64,000 nucleotides of DNA from Sequoia sempervirens (lineage: Eukaryota > Streptophyta > Pinopsida > Cupressales > Cupressaceae), in assembly GCA_007258455.2 (NCBI GenBank), contig VDFB02252616.1:121308552-121372551 (forward strand), read 5' to 3'. Positions within the stretch are counted from its first letter, which is position 1, and each line of letters opens with the position of its first letter. Shown in pieces: positions 49,835 to 62,925 of this stretch. The translations under genes were made by a program, and so were the position numbers. The notes beneath the pieces are model-generated. The model was given only the letters and a program-made list of their open reading frames with translations. It searched no databases and had not been told where the DNA came from.

Positions 49835-51607
49835 ATGGGTTTGAAGGAGCACCACTTTTGCTACCAAAAATGGTCCATGACAAGGGTTGCATATTTAGAG
49901 ATTATAAGGAAATTGGCCAAGTCAGATGCCATGCACCTTAAAAGGTACAATAAACAGTCTCTTATGCCAAGCACTTTGTATTTTGGAGAATTCATAGTTG
50001 TTTCTAACAAAGGATATGAAGAAGTTGGCAGCAAGTTGGCACATTACAACCTGCCAATAGGAAATGAAAGGAAGAAATTCTATTCAGAAAACTTCATCAA
50101 TAATGCAAAATTATCACAAAAATTGTCTGGGTATGAACATCATTATTTTGTCGATGATGTAATACAGAATTGTGATGAAACCTTAACAACACAGAGGATA
50201 GCTACATACAACAGAATCATGCTAGTTGAGGCATGGAGGAAGGAAAATGGTCCCCTATATCCAGGAGCATACCATGATGTACAAGACCCATTGGAAAGAG
50301 TAGAATGATTAATTACAATTAGGATGAGCTGACTAAGGATGTACCACCCATAGTCTTTGAGACACATGTGACAACCTGTTCCAAAACATAGGCCAAAGAG
50401 ATGGAGCCTCTAGGTTATGTACCTTCACATCCTACCCCTAAAGTTAGCTTCTCTATGGACACTCTTATGATTGAAGAAGAAGATGATGAAGAAGAGAACA
50501 TAGTTAAGCAGATAAATGCGCCTATTGTCACACAATATAAGCCTCCCCTTGAGAGAAGCATTGTTAGATTTGAGACATCAGATGAACTCTCTGATGATGT
50601 GGGAGTCCAAGCCGACCAAGAATTTGTTTCTGATAATGATTTTGTTAAGACTTCATAATTTAAATCTTTTTTCTATGAACACAAAGGAAGGATATTAAGA
50701 GAAAGGATGAAAAATATTACCCTAGAGCAAGATGCAAATCCCCTAGAAGAATTAAGAAAAGAGGTAGATCAAGAATTAGAGGCTATCACCCCTATGAGAG
50801 GAAGGGAATTGCTACAAGAAGTTGTGGTTTTTCTTCTTCTAGGGTGGGACATTATTTTTGCCATAGTATTTGATAGCTTCAAAAGAAGAGGGGATAAGAC
50901 ATTGTATTTGATAGAAGATGCAAGTGATAAAATGTACTCTAGTTCAGGGTATAATCTAGATGAGGCCACCTTGTTCATTTGGGCCTTGTACCCCCAAGAT
51001 AAGAGACCTACCATTATCACTAACCCAAACCAAATGTTTGGACATATTTTGGTGCAAAGAGTGGGAGATATTGATTCCATTGAAACAACAAATTTGAACA
51101 TAAATGTTGTAAAATTTAACAAGGCAAGGTTGAGAAGCTACTAAAAGAAAATGAGAAACTGAAAAGAGAACCAACTAGTTACAGAAATAAATTTTCCTCT
51201 TCTTCTTCATCAGAGTTGTACTTTTCATTGGTGGATCATGAGAAGAAGGTGTTAGATGCCATGGAAGATGTCATTTACTGGAAGCATTGCAGCATTGCCA
51301 TGAAAGGGTCCAAAAGAAATGCAATGAACTGGAGAAAAAGGTAAAGACCACTAAGTTTTAAGTTATGTCTAAAATAATCAAGAAGAGATTTGAAAAGGTG
51401 ATGAACCAAGCTGACCAGTACTGGACACTCTTTGTGAAAGTTCACTTTGCTTCCCATGAACATAAGAGATTACAAAAACACCTGGAAGAAAAGAAAGAGG
51501 AACTGATTAGTAAAAACATTATGAATGGACAAGTTCTCCACAAGTATAACGAGTTGATCAAACTACATAGTCAATTTCTTCATTTATTGTTGGTATATTA
51601 TTACTAG
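49835..51607 (+). pseudogene. Broken ORF of unknown, probably transposon, origin
   Basis: Three open stretches follow each other. 49835-50308 (157 codons) is mixed and soluble-looking, with a GPLYPGAYHD block. 50401-51144 is one frame with a single TAA (50656), where CAA is a simple ancestor; it holds an acidic EEEDDEEEN patch (about 50474) and a hydrophobic stretch near 50825. 51365-51607 and the preceding 51145-51340 in other frames are Lys/Glu-rich and coiled-coil-like. Frameshifts near 50310-50400 and 51140-51365 separate them. Domain order (globular, acidic linker, coiled coil) fits a retrotransposon accessory ORF, but no family is recognised. Confidence 0.4.
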
Positions 51608-52322
51608 AGGAGAAAGATATGCATCTATCAATTATAATGGAGTAGCTAGTTGCTTGATATATGCTTGCAATTTTTCTATCTACTTCTTTAGTTCTTTCTT
51701 TATCTTCTTATCTATATTTATCCTTGAGACCATAATGGAAACTATTAAATGAACTTATTTTTCTTGATCTTTGGTTTCTTGTCCCTGTTTATAGTAGTAT
51801 TTTTATAATCATCTACTCTTAATTCTTTATCATCCTTATATGCTAATAGAGTATCTATTTCAACCATCTTGGATCTTGAAGCATCTTTAGATATCATAGA
51901 GAGGAATCTAGGGTCCTTCCTATCTTTATGTGTGTCTATCTTAGTTGAAATATCATGAATATATACTGGTATGGTTCTTATTCTTCCATTTTTATATACA
52001 TAAATTTAATAAATTGGATGAATCATGTAATAATATTGGCTAATATCCTAAATAATATTCAAGGATAATCTTTCATTTATCTCACTTTCTAAAATTTTAA
52101 CTATGTACAATATTATTTGTATTACTCATTTCATGACTATTTAATGTAAGAGTTGGTATAGAATGCTCTATACCATAAAATATTCAGTTGAATATATAGC
52201 CACCCAATATCTAGGAGCTTCAATGAAAGCACAAGCATGATGAAATATGAGAATAATGTTATTCTCTCAAAGTATGTAAATATATAGTGAATATGAATTA
52301 AAAATGCAAAGAGAACTACTTG

Positions 52323-52378
52323 GTTACATAGACCAAGGTGAGACATAGGATTACATAGACCAAGGTGAGACATATGAT
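52323..52378 (+). repeat. 27-bp tandem duplication
   Basis: TTACATAGACCAAGGTGAGA occurs at 52324 and again at 52351. Confidence 0.9.
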
Positions 52379-52742
52379 TAGATAAAATTATGATATGTGT
52401 CTTAATATTATGACTTGAGACATAAAGTAATAAGTATCATATGTGTACCCTAAGTAAATTAGGAATAAAATTCATCCCTTTAATTAAAAAAAATCCTATC
52501 AAAAGGATAAATCCATGTATACTCTTCCCTTGTGTTGCAAATGATAAGTCCTTTTATTTTAGTTTCTTTTTGGTGGCTGACTTGGATTTCATCACCTAGT
52601 AGCAATGTAGAGCCCTTAGGTTACAATGAGGTATATAAATTAGATACTGGAATTAATCTCCCTTTGAGGTACATTTTTCATTAGGATAAGCTTACAATAA
52701 ATTTAATATCCTACAAAGTGGTGGTGAAGAATGAGTTAGACT

Positions 52743-52842
52743 NNNNNNNNNNNNNNNNNNNNNNNNNNNNNNNNNNNNNNNNNNNNNNNNNNNNNNNNNN
52801 NNNNNNNNNNNNNNNNNNNNNNNNNNNNNNNNNNNNNNNNNN
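52743..52842. other. Scaffold gap (100 N)
   Basis: Exactly 100 undetermined bases, a placeholder of unknown true length. Confidence 0.99.
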
Positions 52843-53765
52843 AAGGATATTTGTTCATGTTTTCCAACCAGTTGAAGTTCAAGGCATGTGCGGTAATAGC
52901 TAGTAGCATGTGGAATTTAAATCTTACATGTCATGTTAGGATAGGACCTGGTTAAGGTTCTTTTTGTAGCACACCACATCATGTTCTTTTGGCAGAAATA
53001 ATTTTTTTTGGACAAACCTACTACACATTTCATGTAATTTGAATCTGGTTCCACCTTATGTCGTGCTAGCTATTTATAGATCTCTAGTTGACATGAAATA
53101 GTGTTAATGTATTGTCACGTATATATTTCAAATGTTCAGATGCATGTGATGTGGATTGTGAGTGTATGAATGTGAAGCATAATTACACCAATGTGAAGAA
53201 AACTTGTATGAAGAGAAAGTGTGAAGTAAAAAGAGTGTGCTAATATCAAAAGATCATTTTCAGTGAGCAAGAGTGTCAACAATGACTCTAGAAAATCTAT
53301 GTGATCCACAAGCTTTATTATTGTATTCTAGTAGGACTAGAGTTCTACCTATTGTATTGTTTAATTTGGAGATTGGTGTCTCTAGTAAGTTGGTTCCTAC
53401 AATAATAATAGGTGATTATTGTCTCCGATAGGTTGGTGCGTACTTCAATATGTAAAATTCACTTGTATTTTTTTGCATTGTGAGGTTGGATTTGGGTAGT
53501 AGATCCAAGTAGCTATTCTCACTACGGTTTTTCCCATCTTGGGTTTTCCACGTATATTTGGTGTCTGAGCTTGTGTGTTTTATACATTTACATTTTTTTT
53601 GTTTATGTGGGGTTTGCTATGAGGAATCATATGTTCTGATAACAATAGAAAATTTTCAAGTTGCATGATCTAGTAATTACTGTTGTATTTGAGAATTTTA
53701 ATTTTTTTAGATTTACTGATTCACCTCCCTCTTAGTAGATTGTGTGTCCTTCGATATTATTTATG

Positions 53766-54340
53766 ATTTCTTAGGTTTATTAGGTGTGGTTAATATGAGG
53801 ACACATGGTGAAATACATCAGCTACATGTGTCACTCGCTCCCACACATGGGTATTTGAGTTACACACCCTCTTTTGCCTTATTGTGTCATCTCTCATAAC
53901 CACTATTTTGTCCTTACCTAAGTAGCTTATGGGGTAGTTGAGTTTCTCACCCTATTTTGGATTTATGTGCCACCTCTCATAACTTCTCTTTTGTCTTCAC
54001 CTAAGGAGGTTATGCCACATATTATAGCATTTACCAAGTAGATAAAACCTCCCACCTTTTATGAGTAGTAGGAGTTAATGCACCTCTTAGATGTATACGT
54101 CATATTTTTTCTATATATACAACACTCTACTCCTGCCTTCACTAGTTTGGTGATAGCTTAGTGAGAGTATCGAGAGTATTTTTAAATTTCTCTTACTTTG
54201 TCTCTAATTTCTCTCTTTTAGATTTATTTCTCTATTCCACTATTTTGATATTCAATTATTTTTTAATCTGGAGTGCATGTGATCTAAAACCAACATCAGA
54301 TCCTTGCTCAATTGTTTTCTTCTCAAAAAATATAACAAAA
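53766..54340 (+). repeat. Dispersed repeat with TATA box, copy A (solo-LTR-like)
   Basis: About 575 bases closely similar to 58519-59088 in the same orientation. Both contain CCTCCCACCTTTTATG, a TATA box in TTCTATATATACAA (54109 here), then CACTAGTT and GAGAGTATCGAGAGTAT, and both end around CCAACATCAGA. A promoter with a short transcript start and no ORF suggests an LTR. Exact TG...CA ends were not found. Confidence 0.7.
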
Positions 54341-57300
54341 TACAATGTGTTCCTATTTAAAATTGGGTATGTATATAGTCTAATGAATGAACTTATTTTC
54401 AGGAGTGAGCTTAGAGATTTTCTAAATATTTGATTCCCAACTTACTCTAAAGATTAAATAAATATTTCTCTCAACTTAATGCATAAATTTATTACTCAAT
54501 TAAACTTAAAATTAAACATCTAAAGTAAATATGAGATAAATAACATTCATTGTGTACTCATAAGAAAAAATTGTTGGATTTTCTTGACTCCTTGAGGCTT
54601 TAGGTTGAATTCCAAGGTGGGAATCAAGCTATTAGTTGTATATATATAATTTTTCTAGACGTGACTTTAGTGTGCTTCCATAAGAGAAGTGTAGCCTATA
54701 GTGAGTGACTCAAGAGTTGGATTGTACCAATGAGTCTAAGTCTCTAGCGAAAGCTTGTAGGGTTGGTCTATCCTATATGCATAGATGCCTATCCCATTCG
54801 GATAGATAAATATACCAGATGGATAATCAAGTGCTTGTCCTATATGGATGGATGTATGTCTCATATGGGTGGATAATCGAGTGCTTGTTCACGTTAGTTT
54901 ATGATAAAAAATAAAACATTATCTTCACTTTGTGACAACCAGATCAGACATGAACAATATATTTTTGTTGTTTGGGTTTCATGTCAACAAGAAAAATCCA
55001 ATCTAGTTTTGACCGTCAATTTAAGTGAATTCGTACGTCAAAAATCATTATGCGTACGAATAGTATATAGACTACTTTAGCTCTAACACACATTTGAATG
55101 TTTTAACTATTTTTAAACAAAAAAAAATTATAAGCATTTATTTGACTTTAATTTTAGACCATAAAATATCATGGCATTTTCAAAGTCATCGTTGGTTTAT
55201 TGTTAAATTTGTTTGATTAAGAAAAAATATATTTATTTATCATATTCATTTTATTTATTAATTTATCAGCAACAAATAAATTTAGTGGGTTCTTATTGTC
55301 TCTCACAGTTGTTATATTACTAAGAATCATTCTAATGTATGATTGTGTCTTGATGTATATGAATTCAATGCTAGTTTTTATTACAATAATTAAGTGATAT
55401 TGCATATCACATTTTGATAGTTGTATCAGTAATATATCATTAAAGGCCATGATCTAAGTAAATTTGATAGAGCAAATAACCCTCATTATTTGATTCTTAT
55501 CTAGAGAAGTCTTATACGTACTCTACAATCCTTGGGATTACAAGACAATTAATTACTGGATATTATAGATATGATAATAGGTTGTCTACTAACTTCAAAT
55601 AGAAAATTTATAATATAATGATGCTCTCAACCTTAATAAACAAAAGAAAAATGTAATCCAATTAATAATGGATGATGTAAAAAAATTCCACTTTGGAGAC
55701 TTTTTTGACATATCAATTTTTTTTATGAAAATTATTTTTATGAATAATTTAAATAAATAAAATGGGTGGTTGGCATCACACTAATGAGTCACAATATTTA
55801 ATTTCTCCAAAAAAAAAATCATCATTTAATGATAAAGGATATGCAAGATTATTTTATTGAATAAAGTTAGAAGTTAATTATAGAGTTTCAAGCATTGACA
55901 CTACCAGAGGTTGTTGAAAAAATAAAATAAAATTACATTGAAAATTACATTATCATTTAAGCCACTAAAAATACATAACTTAATTACATTACAAACTCAA
56001 ATTATTTGAATTCTTAATAAATAGGAGAGGAAGTGTCAACATTCATCCTTCCAAAAAATTTGTTAATAACATGATATAGATTCTTGATATGCTAAAGATT
56101 AATTCAATTGATTTTTCCTTCATAAAGTGCAACATGGACCCAATGGAGGAGAGGTTTTCAACTCTAGTGGTGAGTTCTTCCATTTTCTTTGATAAATTTT
56201 ATTAACTTCTTTCCAAAAATAAAATATATTCTTGGAGGGAAATTACTTATTTTCTATTATTTGATTTGCATTGTTATTAAAAAATTCCTACATGATTGAA
56301 TGAGAACTTATACATGATAAATTAGACTTAAAAACATAAATAAACATCTTAGTCTCTATAAAATCTTAAGAATAGTTTACTTCAAGTTTTATATTTATAT
56401 TAGTCAAGTAGTGTAGATTTACAATAAGGGGCTAACTAAAAGTAGTAGGAGATGATTGAAAATTAAAATTCAAGTATGTTTATCCATAAAAAAATATACC
56501 TTAGTCCTTATGTAGTAGTAGGGGATGATGGAAAATTAAAATCCAAGTATGTCAAACTTCTCCCTGGCACACCTTTCTCCCAAACCCCAACTTCCTAATA
56601 TACCACGGTGTTGGTGTTAGAGTTCTGAGTTACCCTTACATATAGGTATCTAATATGCCTTACCTTTAATCCTTGATCCCCCTAATGCCTTGATCCTTGA
56701 CTTATATTCTAACCTATCCCCCACTCTTCATCTTATTGAAATACCTTTCACCCCTTCCCTTCTTACATTCCCTCATTTTATTAAGATTTCAAAGTTCTCC
56801 ATCCCATCATACTTTTTGACCATTGCCTACTTTTTTCCTCACCTTTATCAAAATTTTGGAATTTTCATTACCTTTATGCCACACTCTCAAATATTTCTCT
56901 TTCCCTTATTTTTGTCAAATTTTCATGTCTTCCTCTACTATCTTTCCTTTTTTCCAAACCCTAACTCCCCAAAACTTATATTAAGTTACCCTTAAAACTA
57001 AAGCTTTGGAATTTCCCTTACTCATGTATCTTTTCTATGGCACCCCCAAAATTTGATTCCTAACATTTTACACTAAATAACCTCATCAAGATTGTGGTTT
57101 TAGATATATTCTTACTTGGGTACCTAATATGATATACCCATAAACTCTAACCCCTAACTTGTGGCTTGATACTTGAGGTATCCCTAACCCTAAAACTATA
57201 ATATTCCTTACTTTGGTGATTCTCTCTCTAAGCTACCTCCCTACACAACCTAGGATACCATTAATGGTTGGATTTGACATCACAACTACTCTATAAGGAT

Positions 57301-58018
57301 TTATCCCACCTAAAAACATTGTTCAAATCTTTAAGGATTTGACCTAGAATATTTTAAATCTCTCTAACTAGAATTTTTTTTGGAGCCCTAGATTTTGAAA
57401 TATGAAGTTATCATTGTTTACGATATTTAAGATGTTATTCCATAATGAACTTGTCAAAAATTTATAAGTAGATAAAGGAATAATCAAGAACCTAAATAAA
57501 ATGACCTATGTTGAGTTAATTTATGAAGCTAAAAAATGTATTTACATGTTGGGCTTAGATTACAATTCATTACATAGTTTAGACTAGATTACATGTTTGT
57601 TATGATTTGAATCTACTAAATCAAGAGTTATATATGGATTTGATTTTATTGTGAGTGTAGAGTATGAAATATTAATCCAAATTATTTGGTGACTATCAAT
57701 TAAATTTGGTAATGAAATCACTCATAGAGTAAATTGACTTAATGAATAATTTGATAGGTCTAGGTTTCATGATTTAAAAATAGTTTAATATTAGGTCTTT
57801 TTATTTTAGAAATGATATGAATTACTAATTATCATGCATTCATCTAGGTCATTTATAATAAAAATGTGAGTCACATAATATCATATTTGATTGCTAATGA
57901 ACAATTATTTTATGGATTTTATAATTGTATCTAACCTGATTAAGTGATTGAGTTACCATACTAATTAGACATGTGAAGTGAAAAAGATTGTGAGTAAAGT
58001 AATTATTGAAACAATTTA
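54341..58018. other. Intergenic DNA between the two repeat copies
   Basis: No reverse transcriptase, integrase or other domain is visible, so this is probably not the inside of an element flanked by the two repeats. A 73-bp two-copy repeat is at 56441-56552 (AGTAGTAGG(A/G)GATGAT). ORF 56690-56995 is Phe/Pro-rich low complexity. Confidence 0.4.
56441..56552 (+). repeat. Two-copy repeat, period 73 bp
   Basis: AGTAGTAGGAGATGATTG with AATTAAAATTCAAGTATGT at 56441, and the same with three substitutions from 56514. Confidence 0.85.
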
Positions 58019-58019
58019 A

Positions 58020-58109
58020 TTTAAAATGAATTATTTTAAATTAATATCCTTTAAGATGCACTATCTTAAAGTAATCTCGTTTAAAATGCATTATTTTAAT
58101 GTAATCTCG
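58020..58109 (+). repeat. Three 30-bp tandem units with inner inverted repeat
   Basis: Units start exactly at 58020, 58050 and 58080. Each begins TTTAA(A/G)ATG and has a matching (A/C)TTAA-type half 10-12 bases on, so each can fold on itself, for example TTTAAGAT...ATCTTAAA in unit 2. Units 2 and 3 end in GTAATCTCG. Confidence 0.85.
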
Positions 58110-58518
58110 GGTCAGATATTGGCATTTTTCATTGAATATATAAAATTAGTAACACTTTTAGAATAAGGAAATTTGAAAACTAAATTTTTTGAGTAAACAA
58201 GAGACCCTTTCTCAAAATGAAAATGCATTATAGGTAAAAATTAAATATTCTCAATCAAAACTCAACATCGAACACCTCCTTAGAGTGTGTTTTCAAATAG
58301 TTATTTTCTTCATTAGCTTTTCGTCCTTGTTCCACTTGAATGGATGGAAAACAAAAAAAATTGTATAGAGAAATTGGATCCTAGAAAGGATTGCTCACCC
58401 ACTTGTATAGTTACATAAAACATAGATTAGAAACCATAACTACATATGCAATATATTAGTGTAATTTTTTTATTTTCCTTATGTTAGGGTATTTCATTTT
58501 TCCTACACATATTATTTA

Positions 58519-59088
58519 AGATTCTTAGGTTTATCAAGTGTGGTTAATATAAGGACACGTGATGAAATACATCGGCTGCATGTGTCACTCTTTGCCACAC
58601 ATGGGTAGTTGAGAACTACACACCCTCTTTTGGCTTATTGTGCCACCTCTCGTAATCACTATTTTGTCCTTACCAGAGTAGGTTATGTGGTAGTTGGGTT
58701 TCTCACCCTCTTTTGGCTTTATCTACCACACCTCATAACTTATCTTGTTTTCTTCACTTGAGGAGATTATGCCACATGTTTTGGCATTTACCAAGTAGGT
58801 AAAACCTCCCACCTTTTATGGGTAGGAGTTAATGCACCTCTTGGATTTATATTCCTTCTTTTTTCTATATATACAAACACTACTCTCACCTTCACTAGTT
58901 CAGTGATAGCTTGATGAGAGTATCGAGAGTATTCTCAAATTTCTCTTGCTTTGTTTCTCATTTATCCTTTTCAAATTTCTCTTCATTCCACTATTCTAAT
59001 ATTCAATCATTTTTTGACTGGAGTGAATGTGATCTATCACCAACATCAGAACTTGGATCTTTTTGCTTCTCAAAAAATATAACATATT
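58519..59088 (+). repeat. Dispersed repeat with TATA box, copy B (solo-LTR-like)
   Basis: Partner of 53766-54340. The TATA box is at about 58864-58874 (TCTATATATACAA). Divergence from copy A is visible throughout, including small indels, so the two are old. Confidence 0.7.
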
Positions 59089-60780
59089 ATCAAAGCATAT
59101 ATCTTTAGTATAGCTCATTGTATTTTTTGATTTTTTAAGGGATTGAGACTAATAGAGAGCTAATATTTTTCTCAAAAACCCAGTATGCTCTTCTTTTACA
59201 TCCTTGAATGATCTAAAGAATCAAAATAGTTGAAGGAAAAATAAGTATATGTATACTCTATTTTGCATATATTTGTGTTCTCGTGAGATCTAGGTGATTG
59301 CAGCTTTTTGGTAATATTGGAGGCATTTTCAGCCTTTCCAACGTGTCCAGAAGATCTAAAAAAGTCAAGATTGATTTTTTTCACCAAAATCAGAGATTGG
59401 AGGACATAGTAACAAATCAAATTTTGAAATTTGATGTTTGATGTTTTTATTGGAGTCATTTTCATTTTTGCATCAAATTATAATCTTCTTCTCATAAAAT
59501 AGAAAAATGCTTTTTGGGTTTTGTTCATAATAGTGAAATTTGTTTTGGCTATCTATTGTTCTTTTAGATGATGGGAAAATTCTGCAAAAATTGTTGTTAC
59601 AATATTGTAGGTTGACTATTTTCTTATAGGTTGAAGGTTAAATTTGCATTAGAAACTCATATTTTGCTTGCTAGAAAAGAAAACTCTTTCTAGGTTTTAT
59701 TTGCAAGGTCGAAAACCTATTTGGGTTTATTTTAATTTTTGCATATTCACAATAAACGTTGCAGAAATTAAGTTAGAAGCAAGATGTTTTTGCAAGAATA
59801 TTCATTCTTGTAAAGGAAAATTCGACATTTTTTTCAAAAGTGCACAACTTTTTCCTCATATGTGGAATTTTCTCAAACAAATACTTGACAAAAATTAAAA
59901 TGAGCACTTTCCATCCATGAGGGTCTTGATAAAAAAATTCTTCAATTTTTTCAAATATTGCAAGTTGAAGTTGGTACATGTTTTTCTTCAAAAAGCCATA
60001 ATTTTTTCTTTATAGCTTCATCTTTCAAAAACGAATAGGCAGTGGAAAGGTAATGAAGATTAATACTCAACTACAAGGTTGCTTTTTCTAGATTTTGTAT
60101 TTGATTTATTTTATATCAAAAATTGTAATTTTAGCCATTAAAGGCCTAGAAAGCATTGTAATTTGGTAAAAGCCTTGTAATTGCACTAATCATAAAGTGT
60201 CAACTTTGTAATCTTTAGGGGGCTATTTTTGAGACTAATGGACAGGGGGGTGTCGTGTGTGTCATCTTTTTTGCACTTTTCTTTTCACATTGCATTATAA
60301 TTTTCTGCACTCACAGATGCATCTACACTTCATGTTTTAACACCATATAGCTATTTTGAATGGAAATATAAGATGATAATCCATCTCACTAGCACTTGCA
60401 CCTAAAGAAGGTTCAAGGATTACACTAATAGAAAAATTATATGTATGTTAATATGTTAAAGAGTTGTGTTTGTGTATGGGTGGGTATAGATGTAATATGT
60501 TGCAAGTTTTAGTTGCATGTGATTGTATTAAGCAATTAATAATAAGTGCTAAATAATGAAATACAGTAAACTTTGAAAAATATAGATCTTTTCCACTATA
60601 TGTAGCCTATAAGTTAATTGTTTTATATTTTTAATTTTCATTTGATGAAAATTACATTGAGTGAAAAATAGCAATTGGGTAAAAAAAACATTTATGTAAA
60701 GAAACATTTACATATAAGTAATAATTGTTTTGATTATATGGGAAAAGTTGGTTTTGAATGGACTCAAAACCATTTACAAA
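59089..60780. other. AT-rich intergenic DNA
   Basis: No gene recognised; short ORFs on both strands at 59196-59465 and 59668-59991 are mutual shadows of low-complexity Phe/Lys codons. Confidence 0.4.
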
Positions 60781-61368
60781 CAGGTTTTAAAGGGACCTGA
60801 AACCTAAACATGGATGATCATGCTGCCAAAAGAAAAAGAAATGAACAACCAGTAGTGAAACAACAACACTTCAAAGGATCAACAAGACAACCCAAACTAG
60901 TAGCAAAACCAAGTTGCAAAAAATATTTTTGAAGGGAACCAAAAACCCAATAAAACCAGGTTTTTACAGGGACCTTGAACCCTTAGACATCGCCTACATC
61001 ATCCATGCAACAACAAATCAGTCACTTAGGAAGACTAAAGTCCTGCCTGAGATAGTCAGACAACCAATAGTGTGTGATAGCTAGATAGTAGCATAACACT
61101 TAGTAACAGTACCCATCCAAGTCTCCAAACTACTGGCTAAAATAGTCAAATCAGGGAAAACTAAATGATTCAAAAAACCCGATCCCATCAACACCCCATC
61201 TCTACCTCTATAGGAGTATTCACCATGGAAACCCAAGCTACCACTATAAAAGAACTCCATCCAATTTTCATTGCACCTCCATAGAAATGGCCACCACCTC
61301 AATAGAAGATGCACTAGAGAAAACTCATAGAAGAAGTGTGAACAAACTACCACACCAATAACACCCAT

Positions 61369-61431
61369 CTCCACCTCAATAGGAGAGGTCTCCACCTCCA
61401 TAAGAGAGGTCTCCACCTCAATAGGAGACAC
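61369..61431 (-). repeat. 21-bp tandem repeat, three copies
   Basis: CTCCACCTCAATAGGAGAGGT-like units start at 61369, 61390 and 61411. On the minus strand each gives a heptapeptide of the SPIEVET type. Confidence 0.9.
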
Positions 61432-61874
61432 CTACTATAGGACAAGAAAGAAATCCAACACTCAAGAAAAAAGATTTAACATAGTAATTAGGGGAACCAA
61501 CAACATCAAGGTCTTCAAGATGAAGAAAATATGCAGCGCTGTCAAATCCAAACCAAGGATGGAAACAACACCCTTAAAAACCCATGAAAGAAGAGAAACC
61601 CACGAACTAAGTAGCACATTATCCTCCTCAAAATAGGAACACCTATCAAAAGAAATGGCAACCAAGACTCCCTTAGGCATGAATAAAACCTGGGACAACA
61701 AAACAACCTTGCTGGAAAAAAATAACCAACAGCTTCAAAACCAAACCCGAAGCAACAGCAACACCTAACTACACCAAGAACATCTGAGACATGAGAGAAA
61801 AAAACCTAGCCAAGAATACAACCTCTGGGAAAATCTCAGACAACAAGAGAGGCACCAAAGAAAAGCCACCAGGG

Positions 61875-62470
61875 CCTAAGAGAAGTAGGACAGGGAAAGG
61901 AAATCCCCCAAGAAGAGAGAGTAGAGAGAAGGAAAGACCATGAAGAATGACCTCCAACCCTATATGCCAGTCAGGGTCTAAAACATGCCAAAAACTCTCC
62001 ATAGACAACTCCACCAAAGGAAAACCAAAACCCACAACCTGCAGCAAAGAGGAAGTCCCATAGAAGCACTAAAGAAATCCATTGGAACCCAAGAGAAGCA
62101 GGACAAGGAAAGGAAAGCCCCCAAGTAGAGAGAGTATAGAGAAGGAAAGACCATGAAGAACAACCTTCGACCCTACATGCTAGTTAGGGTCTAAAACATG
62201 CAAAAAACTCTCTATAGAAACCTCCACCAAAGGCAAACCAAAACCCACAACCTACAAGAAAGAGGAATCCCTATAGAAGCACAACCCCAAAGCCACACCG
62301 AAAGAAATGTCCCACAAAGAGGCACTAGAACCCTCAAAAAGAAGGAAAGGACTAGGAGGAACCACAAATGGAAATAGAAGAGCGAAGGAAAAACCATTAA
62401 AAACAACATTCGACCCTACATGTTAGTCAAGGTCTAAAAAATGCCAGAATCTCTCCACTATCAAACCCAC
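61875..62470 (-). repeat. Tandem repeat of about 213-245 bp, nearly three units
   Basis: Unit starts are near 61875, 62088 and 62331. Landmarks repeated in order are AGAGAAGYAGGACARGG, GAAGGAAAGACCATGAAGAA and a GACCCTACATG...GGTCTAAAACATGC phrase (61955, 62169, 62411). The third unit is the most diverged and ends early. Confidence 0.85.
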
Positions 62471-62925
62471 TATATGCACCCCAAAAACCCCATGCAACAC
62501 TAGAGCAAGAGCCACATAAAAGACCAGAAAAAAAGGCAACAAGATAGCTAAGCCCACGGGAAGAACCGAATGGGCACCCAACCGCACACCCAACAAAGAA
62601 GAACTGGGAAAAACCCCATAGGGAGAAAGTAGTAGCTACATCTGAAACACGACACCCCAACAGGAAAATGACAACAGCCAACACCAAACCACAACTTCCC
62701 AGAAGAATGAAAGCAACAAATAGACCCATAATAGTGCATCCCAAGCCAAAGATAGCAGCCAGCTCCACTCCTCAGAAGCCCCATAGAATGACACCAGCAA
62801 CCAGCCCAATAGTAAACCATAATTTTACACCATCCTCTCCAGAATCATCCCAAAATTTCAAATCCCCCCGCTCCTCTTCCCACTCCCTCTCCGCTCCATC
62901 AAGAACTATTATATATAAGTGATAA

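Larger units (their letters stand above)
51608..53765. other. AT-rich intergenic DNA
   Basis: No gene seen. A 27-bp tandem duplication lies at 52323-52378 and a scaffold gap at 52743-52842. A TGTATTGTTTAATTTGGAG-type tract near 53360 is unassigned. Confidence 0.4.
60781..62925 (-). mobile_element. GC-richer LTR-like block with internal tandem repeats
   Basis: The composition changes sharply from the AT-rich surroundings at both edges (about 60780 and 62925). On the minus strand it starts with a GC-rich, promoter-like stretch (62925-62850) and holds a 213-245 bp tandem repeat (61875-62470) and a 21-bp repeat (61369-61431). The short SPIEVE-encoding repeat is shared with the block at 36997-38640, so the two probably belong to one repeat superfamily. 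Minus-strand ORFs are hydrophobic and low-complexity and are not supported as proteins. No primer site or TG...CA ends were found. Confidence 0.35.

Noticed and set aside
54341..58518. Inside of an autonomous copia or gypsy element flanked by the 53766 and 58519 repeats
   Set aside because: No gag, protease, reverse transcriptase or integrase block is visible in any frame.
61462..62820. Minus-strand membrane protein genes suggested by hydrophobic ORFs
   Set aside because: The Leu/Phe/Trp-rich translations follow from the T/G-rich minus strand of a tandem repeat; frames are not conserved between units.
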